This document shows positions 16,737 to 23,629 of a DNA stretch of 64,000 bases, in pieces. Every line of letters starts with the position of its first letter. The first letter of the stretch is position 1. A program made the position numbers and the translations under genes. The DNA is from Chitinophaga parva (GTDB lineage: Bacteria; Bacteroidota; Bacteroidia; Chitinophagales; Chitinophagaceae). The notes under the pieces are model-generated. The model made no database searches. It had not been told where the DNA came from and saw only the letters and a program-made list of their open reading frames with translations. The DNA lies in assembly GCF_003071345.1 (NCBI RefSeq), contig NZ_QCYK01000003.1, positions 310,001 to 374,000 on the forward strand, written 5' to 3'.

Positions 16737-17235
16737 TTAAAGCCTCTGTTTCTTCTTTGCCTGATCGGGAGTGCCGATACTGGGATGTTTGCTGAGATAA
16801 AGATCATCAATAACTAATTCCAAAATCGTGGTATACACCGCTTCCGTTGCATCTACATCATCTTGGAGCATAATGTTTTCAGTGTACTTAAAATTGATTG
16901 CGTCGCTAGTGCCTTGACCATTTTCGACCCTTAAAACATCCAGGAAATGCTGCCGCTTCCTGCCAATTTCCACTTTTTGAATAAGGACCGCCTAAAGCCT
17001 CCTTTGCCATATTTACTTCATCACGGAAAGCGCTAAACTCCTTGATTACTTTGTTGAGAAGTCGTATGCCGGCTGATTGCATGGTTATATCGTTGCTATC
17101 AAGTAAGAACAATCCCTGGAGCCGTATATATTGGGCCTTGCTGGAATCACCACGACTTCTGGAGAGTCTGGTATTAAATTCCGCTTCAATTTCTTTATCC
17201 TAATTTGATTTCCGACACCAATCATGCCTGGCCAT
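16737..17235 (-). pseudogene. Broken TPR-like helical protein gene
   Basis: The minus strand holds a protein of about 165 codons with two lesions. It begins at the ATG at 17235 (MARHDWCRKSN). An in-frame TAG at 17200-17202 interrupts it where the next residue should stand. It continues DKEIEAEFNTRLSRSRGDSS and KAQYIRLQGLFLLDSND, then LLNKVIKEFSAFRDEVNMAK. A frameshift near 16950-16970 moves the reading to the frame that ends LDVLRVENGQGTSD ... PDQAKKKQRL at 16737. The opening resembles a family of short helical, tetratricopeptide-like Bacteroidota proteins beginning DWYRxxxWxxxIExxFxxRLxRAR; the match is from memory, so family assignment is tentative. Two independent lesions make it a pseudogene rather than a sequencing error. 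It lies inside the tRNA-flanked strip. Confidence 0.65.
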
Positions 17236-17318
17236 GCTTAACAATTTAGGGGGGTAAAATAAATATAATTAATTTATAATACTAATATTAGCCAGTGCAA
17301 ATTTCAATACGGTTAAAA

Positions 17319-17353
17319 CTTCAAAGGCCGGAGAAACTCTCCGACCTTTGAAG
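17319..17353 (-). terminator. Terminator of tRNA-Leu
   Basis: A 15-bp stem with one mismatch (17319-17333 with 17339-17353) and a short loop is followed on the minus strand by TTTTAA. It begins five bases past the tRNA 3' end. It differs from the hairpin beside the distal tRNA fragment at 14877-14914. Confidence 0.8.
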
Positions 17354-17357
17354 CTTG

Positions 17358-17439
17358 TGCCCAGAACTGGATTCGAACCAGCACACCTTGCGGCGCTGCG
17401 ACCTGAACACAGTGCGTCTACCAATTTCGCCATCTGGGC
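17358..17439 (-). tRNA. tRNA-Leu (anticodon CAG)
   Basis: On the minus strand the 82 bases fold as a class II tRNA. The acceptor GCCCAGA pairs with TCTGGGC. The D arm is GCGAAATTGGTAGACGC. The anticodon stem CTGTG/CGCAG holds loop TTCAGGT with anticodon CAG, which reads CUG leucine codons. A long variable arm follows (GCCGCAAGGTGT), then the T arm GCTGG-TTCGAAT-CCAGT. The discriminator is A. CCA is not encoded (the genome reads CAA), so the CCA-adding enzyme at 20336 must complete it. A full promoter lies just upstream and a terminator just downstream, so it is a single-gene transcript. Its last 15 bases plus one are duplicated at 14921-14936. Confidence 0.95.
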
Positions 17440-17465
17440 ATCACTGATTTGTGTTTCAGGGAGTG

Positions 17466-17496
17466 CAAAAGTAAAATCTTTCCCGGATTCTCCAAA
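17466..17496 (-). promoter_or_regulatory. Bacteroidota-type promoter of tRNA-Leu
   Basis: On the minus strand TTTG (17493-17496) is followed after 19 bases by TACTTTTG (17466-17473), a full match to the TTTG-N19-TAnnTTTG consensus. It ends 26 bases before the tRNA 5' end, which puts initiation a short way upstream of the mature tRNA. Confidence 0.75.
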
Positions 17497-17502
17497 TTCT
17501 TT

Positions 17503-17539
17503 TTAAAAAAAAGCCGGGCTTCCGTGAAGAAGCCCGGCT
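17503..17539 (-). terminator. Terminator of dapD
   Basis: A 10-bp perfect stem (17512-17521 with 17530-17539, AGCCGGGCTT/AAGCCCGGCT) has an 8-base loop and is followed on the minus strand by a T run (plus-strand A run at 17505-17512). It lies 18 bases past the dapD stop. Confidence 0.85.
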
Positions 17540-17557
17540 GTCAATAACATCCGCTCA

Positions 17558-18370
17558 TTATACAGATATGCTAAACTCGCGCAGGGTGTCGTTCAGGCTC
17601 GTCTTCAGATCCGTGGATGCCTTGCGCTGGCCAATGATCAGCGCACAGGGTACCTGGTATTCACCCGCGGGGAATTTCTTCGCATAGGTGCCGGGAATTA
17701 CCACGCTGCGGGCCGGTACGCGGCCTTTATATTCTTTCGGTTCTGCACCGGTTACATCAATGATCTTGGTAGAGCCGGTCAGTACCACGTTGGCACCCAG
17801 TACCGCTTCTTTTTCTACCACTACACCTTCCACCACGATGCAGCGGGAGCCTACAAACACACCGTCTTCAATGATCACGGGGCTGGCCTGCAGCGGTTCC
17901 AGTACGCCGCCAATGCCCACGCCACCGCTCAGGTGCACATTCTTGCCGATCTGGGCACAGGAGCCTACAGTAGCCCAGGTATCCACCATGGTACCTTCAT
18001 CTACATAAGCGCCGATGTTCACATAAGATGGCATCAGGATGGTGCCCTTGGCAATGTAAGCGCCGTAACGGGCCACCGCGGAGGGAACCACGCGCACGCC
18101 CTGGTCCTTGTAGTTGTTCTTCAGCTTCATCTTGTCGAAGTACTCCATAGGGCCTGCCTGCCAGGTTTCCATCAACTGAATAGAAAAATACATGAGGATG
18201 GCTTGCTTTACCCACTCATTGACTACCCAGCCATTTTCTATGGGTTCGGCTACACGCATCTTGCCTTTGTCCAAACAGCTGATCACATTTTTCACGGCAT
18301 CGCTGTATGTCGTATCTTGCAGCAGGTTGCGGTCGTTCCAGGCCGCCTGTATTTTGTCTTTTGTATCCAT
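17558..18370 (-). CDS. dapD: 2,3,4,5-tetrahydropyridine-2,6-dicarboxylate N-succinyltransferase
   Basis: DapD transfers succinyl from succinyl-CoA to tetrahydrodipicolinate in the succinylase branch of lysine and meso-diaminopimelate synthesis, in the cytosol. The 270-residue length is standard. An N-terminal helical domain (residues 1-100, with GWVVNEWVKQAILMYF) precedes a left-handed beta-helix of hexapeptide repeats. That helix includes VVPSAVARYGAYIAKGTILM, MVDTWATVGSCAQIGKNVHL and SGGVGIGGVLEP, the conserved substrate and CoA-binding loops. The end ALIIGQRKASTDLKTSLN is also typical. It is a single-gene unit: its own terminator follows and a TAAGTTTG element lies 18 bases before the ATG. 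The gene on the other side is divergent. Confidence 0.97.
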   Translation of the reverse strand: MDTKDKIQAAWNDRNLLQDTTYSDAVKNVISCLDKGKMRVAEPIENGWVVNEWVKQAILMYFSIQLMETWQAGPMEYFDKMKLKNNYKDQGVRVVPSAVARYGAYIAKGTILMPSYVNIGAYVDEGTMVDTWATVGSCAQIGKNVHLSGGVGIGGVLEPLQASPVIIEDGVFVGSRCIVVEGVVVEKEAVLGANVVLTGSTKIIDVTGAEPKEYKGRVPARSVVIPGTYAKKFPAGEYQVPCALIIGQRKASTDLKTSLNDTLREFSISV

Positions 18371-18387
18371 TTACATTGTATTTTCAG

Positions 18388-18395
18388 CAAACTTA
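18388..18395 (-). promoter_or_regulatory. Candidate -7 promoter element for dapD
   Basis: TAAGTTTG on the minus strand matches TAnnTTTG. It would give a 5' leader of only about ten bases before the dapD ATG at 18370. No clear TTTG box is seen upstream. Confidence 0.4.
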
Positions 18396-18482
18396 CAGTG
18401 TATTGTTGAAAAATTAACGGGCAATTGTCCACGAAACCAGGCAATTTCCTGCCGGTTCCCGCGGCTTCCCTTTCCAGTCCAG

Positions 18483-19610
18483 ATGAACATCGCATTCGAC
18501 GCCAAACGCGCATTCCAGAACAATACCGGCTTAGGCAACTACAGCCGCACCCTTATCCGCTCCCTGGCTGCCGGTTTCCCGGAGCACCAATATTACCTGT
18601 TTGCACCCAGGCAGACTGCTATGTTCAACACTGCTCCCTTTCCCAACGTACATACCGTGCTGCCGGAAAAATTCCTGCACCGCAAGCTCCGCGCTGTATG
18701 GCGCAGTAAGTGGGTAACGCCGGAACTGGCCCGCCGCGGCATGGACCTCTACCACGGCCTCAGTCATGAAGTGCCCCTGGGCATTCATAAAAGCCCGGTG
18801 AAAAGCGTGGTGACCATGCACGACCTCATTTTTGAACGCTATCCCGCACAATATAACCCGCTGGACGTATTCACCTACCGCCGGAAAGCCCGCTACGCGG
18901 CCCACGCGGCAGACCGTATCATTGCCATCAGCGGGCAAACAAAGGAAGACCTGGTGTCCTTCTACCACGTAGCGCCACAAAAGATAGCGGTGTGCTACCA
19001 GAGTTGCGATCCCGCATTTGCAGTGCTGCATCCGGCCGGTGCCATCGCCGCTTTCCGGGAAAAATATGCATTGCCCGCACAGTACCTGCTCAGTGTAGGT
19101 TCCGTGATAGAACGCAAGAACCTCCTGCGGGTGGTACAGGCCCTGTATCAAAGCAAATGCCCGTTGCCGCTGGTAGTGCTGGGTAACGGTGACGACTATA
19201 TGAAAAAGGTAAAGGCCTGCATTGCGCAGCAAGGCATGGAGCAACAGGTGATCTGGCTCAATGAAAAGGCCCGCATGGCCGATGCAGAACTACCCCTCCT
19301 GTACCAGGGCGCTACCGCGCTGCTGTACGTTTCCCTGTTTGAAGGCTTTGGCATTCCCATCCTGGAAGCCCTCTGGAGCGGTACTCCCGTGATCACCTCC
19401 CGGGGCTCCTGCTTTGCGGAAACCGCCGGCAATGCAGCCATTTACGTAGATCCGTTATCGGTAGAGGAAATTGGAAAGGCGATGCATGCCGTTATTGACA
19501 ACACTGCGCTGGCAATAGCGTTGCGGGAAAAAGGCTTTGCGCATGCACAGCAGTTCACGCCGGAAAAATGCGCCGCCGCCGTGATGGATGTTTACCGTTC
19601 ACTTTTTTAA
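18483..19610 (+). CDS. Glycosyltransferase family 4 (GT-B fold)
   Basis: A 375-residue cytosolic glycosyltransferase that should move a sugar from a nucleotide donor to a surface glycan or lipid acceptor; the substrates are unknown. I start at the ATG at 18483 (MNIAFDAKRAFQNNTGLGNY), which gives the glycine-rich N-terminal donor loop of GT4 enzymes at the correct place; a longer open frame upstream overlaps dapD on the other strand and is not credible. Family signs are KSVVTMHDLIFERYP, HAADRIIAISGQTKEDL, the start of the C-terminal Rossmann domain at LLSVGSVIERKNLLRVV, and the donor-binding EGFGIPILEALWSGTPVI with the E-x7-E pair. The next gene overlaps its last 23 bases, so the two are translationally linked. 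No polysaccharide locus surrounds it. Confidence 0.88.
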   Translation: MNIAFDAKRAFQNNTGLGNYSRTLIRSLAAGFPEHQYYLFAPRQTAMFNTAPFPNVHTVLPEKFLHRKLRAVWRSKWVTPELARRGMDLYHGLSHEVPLGIHKSPVKSVVTMHDLIFERYPAQYNPLDVFTYRRKARYAAHAADRIIAISGQTKEDLVSFYHVAPQKIAVCYQSCDPAFAVLHPAGAIAAFREKYALPAQYLLSVGSVIERKNLLRVVQALYQSKCPLPLVVLGNGDDYMKKVKACIAQQGMEQQVIWLNEKARMADAELPLLYQGATALLYVSLFEGFGIPILEALWSGTPVITSRGSCFAETAGNAAIYVDPLSVEEIGKAMHAVIDNTALAIALREKGFAHAQQFTPEKCAAAVMDVYRSLF

Positions 19611-20193
19611 TGTAAGCCACGTGGAAGTATTTGAAGAAGACCTGGTTGCCTGCCTGGAAGCCCTGCGCGCCGGCGGCACTATTTTATACCCTACAGACAC
19701 CATCTGGGGGCTCGGTTGCGACGCCACTGATGAAAATGCCGTGCGCAAAATATTCGACATCAAACAACGCCCGGCCCACAAAAGCCTGGTAGTGCTGCTG
19801 GCGGATGTGAAGTCCATTTTCCGGTATGTAGCCCATCCGCATCCGGATCTGGCTGATATCCTGGCCGCCTTTGACCGCCCCACCACGGTGATCTACGACG
19901 GCGCCCTGCACCTGGCGCCCAGCGTCATCAATGCCGATGGGAGCGTAGCCATCCGCCTGGTGCAGGAGCCCTTTTGCCGCCACCTGGTAAAGCGCCTGCG
20001 CAAGCCCCTGGTTTCCACGTCGGCCAACCTGAGCGGCCAGCCATCCGCGCCCACGTTTGCAGACGTATCGCCGGAGGTAAAGCAAGGGGTGGACTACATC
20101 GTTAATTACCGCCAGACGGACACTACGCCCGCCACCCCTTCCCGCATCGTGAAGATCAGGGAGAACGGGGAGCTGGAGGTCATCAGGGGGTGA
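19588..20193 (+). CDS. L-threonylcarbamoyladenylate synthase (TsaC/Sua5/YrdC family)
   Basis: This 201-residue protein should make threonylcarbamoyl-AMP from threonine, bicarbonate and ATP, the first step of t6A modification of ANN-reading tRNAs. The YrdC fold is clear: GGTILYPTDTIWGLGCDATD near residue 30, IFDIKQRPAHKSLVVLL with the KRP-type basic motif, and the STSANLSGQPSAPT loop near residue 145. It is the short TsaC-like form without the C-terminal Sua5 domain. The ATG at 19588 overlaps the glycosyltransferase by 23 bases; a GTG at 19621 would remove 11 residues and also remain before the fold. Bacteroidota often carry two YrdC-family proteins, so the t6A role rather than a paralogous one is likely but not proven. 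Confidence 0.9.
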   Translation: MFTVHFFNVSHVEVFEEDLVACLEALRAGGTILYPTDTIWGLGCDATDENAVRKIFDIKQRPAHKSLVVLLADVKSIFRYVAHPHPDLADILAAFDRPTTVIYDGALHLAPSVINADGSVAIRLVQEPFCRHLVKRLRKPLVSTSANLSGQPSAPTFADVSPEVKQGVDYIVNYRQTDTTPATPSRIVKIRENGELEVIRG

Positions 20194-20214
20194 AAATTGT
20201 CCTGTGTCTCAGGG

Positions 20215-20259
20215 CCTAGGTCTTGAGTCCTAGGACCTAAGACCTAAGACCAAGACTTA
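20215..20259. repeat. CCTAGG-centred palindromic intergenic repeat
   Basis: A cluster of CTAGGTCTTA-type units. Its core, GGTCTTGAGTCCTAGG followed by ACCTAAGACC, is a 26-base near-perfect palindrome; only the GA/AG pair breaks symmetry. Similar units occur at 40243-40276 and 40362-40383. Confidence 0.6.
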
Positions 20260-20295
20260 AACCACGTTACGCAAACCTAATTGCTCCCTTTTCCC

Positions 20296-20303
20296 TACCT
20301 TTG
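20296..20303 (+). promoter_or_regulatory. Candidate -7 promoter element for the CCA-adding enzyme
   Basis: TACCTTTG matches TAnnTTTG and lies 32 bases before the ATG at 20336. No box at the usual upstream distance is clear. Confidence 0.35.
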
Positions 20304-20335
20304 CCCTCCTTTTTTAAAGTAGTATTTTTGACCTG

Positions 20336-21778
20336 ATGAGCCGTTCCGATAGATTCGACATCCCTTGCACAGCCCAGGAACGCCTGGTACTGGACCATGT
20401 AGCACATGCCGCCGCCGCACTGGGTGTACCGGCCTACGTGATCGGTGGCTTTGTGCGGGATAAACTGCTGGGCCGCAAGACCAAGGACATGGACATTGTG
20501 TGCGTGGGCGATGGCATTGCCCTGGCAAATAAAGTAGCGGAAAGGCTGGGCGGCAATATCCCCGTGCATTTCTTCAAAACATACGGCACCGCCCAATTGA
20601 AATATGATGACCTGGAAGTGGAATTTGTAGGCGCCCGCCGCGAAAGCTACAGCGAGCAGTCCCGCAATCCCACCGTGGAACCGGGCTCCCTGGAAGACGA
20701 CCAGCTGCGCCGCGATTTCACCATCAACGCCATGGCGGTAAGCCTCAACCCGGCTGATTTTGGCGCCCTGGTAGACCCGTTCAACGGGCTGCAGGACATG
20801 GAGCACAAGATCATCCGCACCCCGCTGGAACCGGGCAAAACCTTCAGTGATGACCCGCTGCGCATGATGCGGGGCATCCGCTTTGCCTCCCAGCTGGGCT
20901 TTACCATAGACCCGGTCACCTTTGCCGGTATCAGGGAACACGCCCACCGCATCCGCATTATCACCCAGGAGCGCATTACCGATGAACTGAACAAGATCAT
21001 GCTCTCCGTAACGCCTTCCGTGGGGCTGGACCTGCTTTATAAAGCCGGCCTGCTGAAGCTCATCTTCCCCGCCATGACAGACCTGGTAGGAGTGGAGACC
21101 CAGGAAGGTAAGGGGCATAAGGATAATTTCTATCATACCCTGCAGGTGATCGACAATATCAGCCGCCACACCCGCGACCTGTGGCTGCGCTGGGCCGCGC
21201 TGCTGCACGACATTGGCAAGCCGGCCACCAAGCGCTTTGAAGAGGGCCATGGGTGGACCTTTCACGGGCACGATGCCGTGGGAGGGAAGATGGTGCCCCG
21301 CATTTTTGCGAAACTGAAATTGCCGCAAAATGAAAAGATGCGCTTCGTGAAAAAGCTCGTGGAGCTGCACCTGCGGCCCATCAGCCTCACAAAGGAGAAT
21401 ATAACGGATTCGGCTATACGCCGTTTGATCTTTGATGCCGGGGAAGACCTGGATGCGCTGATGACCCTCTGCGAGGCAGACATCACCTCCAAGAACAAGC
21501 AGAAGGTAAAGCGTTACCTGGAAAACTTTGAACTGGTGCGGGAACGCCTCAGGGAAGTGGAGGAGAATGACCGCATCCGCAACTGGCAGCCCCCCGTTAC
21601 CGGTGAAATGATCATGGAAACATTCGGCCTGCGCCCCTGCCGCCAGGTAGGAGATCTTAAAAATGCCATCCGCGAAGCCATCCTGGATGGAGAGATCCCC
21701 AATAACTACGAGGCCGCCCACACCTTTATGCTGGAAAAGGCCGCGGAAATGGGCCTCCACCCCGTAAAGCTGCCCTAA
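20336..21778 (+). CDS. CCA tRNA nucleotidyltransferase / poly(A) polymerase family protein with HD domain
   Basis: A 480-residue enzyme of the class II CCA-adding family, which builds or repairs the CCA end of tRNAs in the cytosol. The N-terminal nucleotidyltransferase domain shows [19 protein letters not shown] with the DxD metal pair, then [10 protein letters not shown] and [17 protein letters not shown]. The tRNA and ATP-selecting region follows ([18 protein letters not shown] and [10 protein letters not shown]). An HD phosphohydrolase domain begins near residue 260 ([11 protein letters not shown] and FHGHDAVGG), a form common in Bacteroidota and clostridia. It matters locally because the tRNA-Leu at 17358 does not encode CCA. 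A TACCTTTG element lies just upstream. The choice between CCA-adding and A-adding activity cannot be made from sequence alone. Confidence 0.92.
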   Translation: MSRSDRFDIPCTAQERLVLDHVAHAAAALGVPAYVIGGFVRDKLLGRKTKDMDIVCVGDGIALANKVAERLGGNIPVHFFKTYGTAQLKYDDLEVEFVGARRESYSEQSRNPTVEPGSLEDDQLRRDFTINAMAVSLNPADFGALVDPFNGLQDMEHKIIRTPLEPGKTFSDDPLRMMRGIRFASQLGFTIDPVTFAGIREHAHRIRIITQERITDELNKIMLSVTPSVGLDLLYKAGLLKLIFPAMTDLVGVETQEGKGHKDNFYHTLQVIDNISRHTRDLWLRWAALLHDIGKPATKRFEEGHGWTFHGHDAVGGKMVPRIFAKLKLPQNEKMRFVKKLVELHLRPISLTKENITDSAIRRLIFDAGEDLDALMTLCEADITSKNKQKVKRYLENFELVRERLREVEENDRIRNWQPPVTGEMIMETFGLRPCRQVGDLKNAIREAILDGEIPNNYEAAHTFMLEKAAEMGLHPVKLP

Positions 21779-21895
21779 GAACAAAAAATGAAATCGCAGG
21801 ATATTGGCATAAAAATGGGTATTTTGCAAATAGCAGCACGCTGCAGGCAAAAACGCCTCTGAACAACACATAGAAAACATTTAACGAAAGCATAT

Positions 21896-22477
21896 ATGCC
21901 GGTTTTGAAATTCAGGGTTTACTGGGAAGAAGATGAAAGTGTGTACAGGGATATCGTGGTGAAGCCCACCCAATCATTTTTGCAATTCCATCAGTCTATT
22001 CTTACGGCTTTTGAGTTCGATAGTAAGCACAATGCCACCTTTTTTCGCAGCAACGATAACTGGCAGCGGGGCAGGGAGATCATTTTTGAAAACGATAACG
22101 CCCCCCGCAAGGCAGCGCCCCTGCTCATGGTAGACACTGCCATTGGCGCAGAGGTAAAAACACCCAACCAGAAGTTCATCTACGTGTATGACTTTGCCAA
22201 ACACTGGACCTTCCTGGTAGAGCTCATCGCCGTTTCCAAAGACGAAGACCCGAAAAAGACCTACCCCCTCATGGTGCGCAAAGAAGGCCTGGCCCCCAGC
22301 CAGTACGGCACCAAAGGCCTGGTAAACGACAAACTGGTGGAAATGGAAGAAAAATATGACCTGAACAAGGAAGGCATGGACGAAGGCTACGGCGAAGAAG
22401 GTGAAGAACGCGAGCAGGACGAAGACCAGGAAGACAGCGAAGATGCACAACAGGGCGCAGGGCTGGATGATTATTAG
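21896..22477 (+). CDS. pRiA4b ORF-3-like protein with acidic tail
   Basis: A 193-residue cytosolic protein of the family named after ORF-3 of plasmid pRiA4b (the MM3350-like fold, also called IS1096 TnpR-related). Family features are KFRVYWEEDESVYRDIVV at the start, the FLQFHQSILTAFEFDSKH segment and YVYDFAKHWTFLVEL near residue 105. The function is not known. The last 35 residues are almost wholly Asp, Glu, Gln and Gly (EEGEEREQDEDQEDSED), a disordered acidic tail of the kind seen in this family. It stands between the CCA-adding enzyme and miaA on the same strand; a GTAC-repeat cluster begins right after its stop. There are no transposon ends nearby, so the mobile-element name is only historical. 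Confidence 0.85.
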   Translation: MPVLKFRVYWEEDESVYRDIVVKPTQSFLQFHQSILTAFEFDSKHNATFFRSNDNWQRGREIIFENDNAPRKAAPLLMVDTAIGAEVKTPNQKFIYVYDFAKHWTFLVELIAVSKDEDPKKTYPLMVRKEGLAPSQYGTKGLVNDKLVEMEEKYDLNKEGMDEGYGEEGEEREQDEDQEDSEDAQQGAGLDDY

Positions 22478-22480
22478 AAT

Positions 22481-22515
22481 TGTACAATGTACAACGTACC
22501 GCGTACAACGTACAG
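22481..22515. repeat. GTAC repeat cluster, left arm (locus A)
   Basis: About four GTAC-spaced units (GTACAACGTAC and variants) begin four bases after the preceding stop. The cluster is the inverted partner of 22598-22632; both share the exact 20-mer GTACGCGGTACGTTGTACAT, read on opposite strands. Confidence 0.75.
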
Positions 22516-22541
22516 TCCCGTTCTTTAAAACATATTATCGT

Positions 22542-22575
22542 GAAAGGCCATCTACCCTGGTGGCCTTTTCTTTTT
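22542..22575 (+). terminator. Terminator between the two repeat arms (locus A)
   Basis: An 8-bp stem AAAGGCCA (22543-22550) / TGGCCTTT (22561-22568) is followed by TTCTTTTT. It terminates the gene at 21896 and lies between the inverted repeat arms. Confidence 0.75.
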
Positions 22576-22597
22576 GATTCATCCGTAATCCAGGCAA

Positions 22598-22632
22598 GGT
22601 ACGTTGTACGTGGTACGCGGTACGTTGTACAT
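22598..22632. repeat. GTAC repeat cluster, right arm (locus A)
   Basis: Inverted copy of the left arm at 22481-22515. It ends nine bases before the miaA ATG, so it lies in the miaA 5' region and may contribute to its leader. Confidence 0.75.
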
Positions 22633-22641
22633 TTTCCCATC

Positions 22642-23538
22642 ATGAACACCGCCATCATCATAGCCGGCCCTACAGCCGCGGGGAAAACCGGGCTGGCCAT
22701 CCGCCTGGCACAGCACTTTGGTACCCGCATTATCTCCGCGGATTCCCGCCAGTGTTACCGGGAGATCAGCATTGGCACGGCCAAGCCTACGCCGGAACAG
22801 CTGGCGGCAGTGCCCCACTATTTTATAAATTCCCATAGCATCAAAGAGCAGGTGAGCGCAGGTATTTACGAGCGGCTGGCCCTGGGCTATGCGGAGGAGA
22901 TCTTTGCCCACAACCCCGTGGCCATCGTATGTGGCGGTACCGGCCTTTACATCCGGGCCTTTGCAGAAGGGATAGACGATATGCCCGCCATCCCCGATGC
23001 GGTGCGGGACCACGTGCGCCAGGCCTACGCAGACCATGGCCTGGCCTGGCTGCAGGCCCAGCTCCGGGAGCGCGATCCCGCCTTCTGGGCCGTGGCCGAA
23101 ACGGAAAATCCCCACCGCCTGGTACGGGCCCTGGAAGTGCTGGAAGCTACCGGCCAGTCCATCACTACCTTCCGCACGGCCACGCGGCGGGAAAGGCCGT
23201 TCCGCATTATCAAAATAGGAGTTACCATTCCTAAACCGGAGCTGCATGCCAACATTCACCTGCGGGTAGACCAGATGATGGCCGAAGGCCTGGTCGAAGA
23301 GGTGCGTGCTGTGCTGCCTTACCGTACCCACAACGCCCTGCAAACGGTAGGCTACCAGGAGATCTTTGCCTACCTGGATGGCCACCTTACCTTGCCGGAA
23401 GCGGTAACCCAGATCAAAGACCACACCCGCCAGTACGCCAAACGCCAGCTTACCTGGTTCACCCGTGACAAGGCCTTCCAGTGGTTTGATCCCCGCGGGG
23501 ATGACAAGATACTGTCCTACCTGCAAAGCCAATTGTAA
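22642..23538 (+). CDS. miaA: tRNA dimethylallyltransferase
   Basis: MiaA adds a dimethylallyl group to N6 of A37 in tRNAs that read UNN codons, using dimethylallyl diphosphate. I start at the ATG at 22642, giving 298 residues. The frame is open further upstream, but that part is only repeat DNA, which yields odd Tyr/Val-rich text. The P-loop GPTAAGKT sits at residues 8-15, then ISADSRQCYREISIGTAKP (the substrate-binding DSRQ motif), VPHYFINSHSIKEQVSAG, VCGGTGLYIRAFAEGID and, near the end, QTVGYQEIFAYLDG and TRQYAKRQLTWFTRD. The gene follows a repeat-flanked hairpin and is followed by a bidirectional terminator, so it is transcribed alone. Confidence 0.96.
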   Translation: MNTAIIIAGPTAAGKTGLAIRLAQHFGTRIISADSRQCYREISIGTAKPTPEQLAAVPHYFINSHSIKEQVSAGIYERLALGYAEEIFAHNPVAIVCGGTGLYIRAFAEGIDDMPAIPDAVRDHVRQAYADHGLAWLQAQLRERDPAFWAVAETENPHRLVRALEVLEATGQSITTFRTATRRERPFRIIKIGVTIPKPELHANIHLRVDQMMAEGLVEEVRAVLPYRTHNALQTVGYQEIFAYLDGHLTLPEAVTQIKDHTRQYAKRQLTWFTRDKAFQWFDPRGDDKILSYLQSQL

Positions 23539-23564
23539 CCAGGTTATCCTCCCCAAAAACAAAA

Positions 23565-23590
23565 CACCCCCCGCTTTCACGGGAGGTGCT
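23565..23590. terminator. Bidirectional terminator between miaA and the FadL-like gene
   Basis: CACCCCCCG (23565-23573) pairs with CGGGAGGTG (23580-23588), with one mismatch. A-rich sequence precedes it and CTTTCC follows, so it can serve the two convergent genes. Confidence 0.65.
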
Positions 23591-23629
23591 TTCCTATAAG
23601 GCTTGTGTACTTTGTACACCATACAATTA

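Noticed and set aside
20267..21880. A 537-codon open frame on the minus strand over the CCA-adding enzyme
   Set aside because: Antisense by-product of biased codons. The plus-strand frame has all family motifs; the minus-strand text does not resemble any protein.
21896..22477. A transposon passenger because of the IS1096-like family name
   Set aside because: No terminal inverted repeats, target duplication or transposase in the surrounding 5 kb.
22481..22632. GTAC clusters as a CRISPR array
   Set aside because: Units are about 10 bases with 2-3 base variation and no spacers; arms are inverted, not direct. No cas genes nearby.
22480..22641. N-terminal extension of miaA upstream of 22642
   Set aside because: The extension is translated repeat and terminator DNA, giving recurrent Tyr-Asn-Val-Gln text; MiaA begins with its P-loop just after the ATG at 22642.
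23606..23628. GTGTACTTTGTACACC near the end of the FadL-like gene as a further GTAC repeat locus
   Set aside because: Only one or two diverged units and no inverted partner; too little to include.
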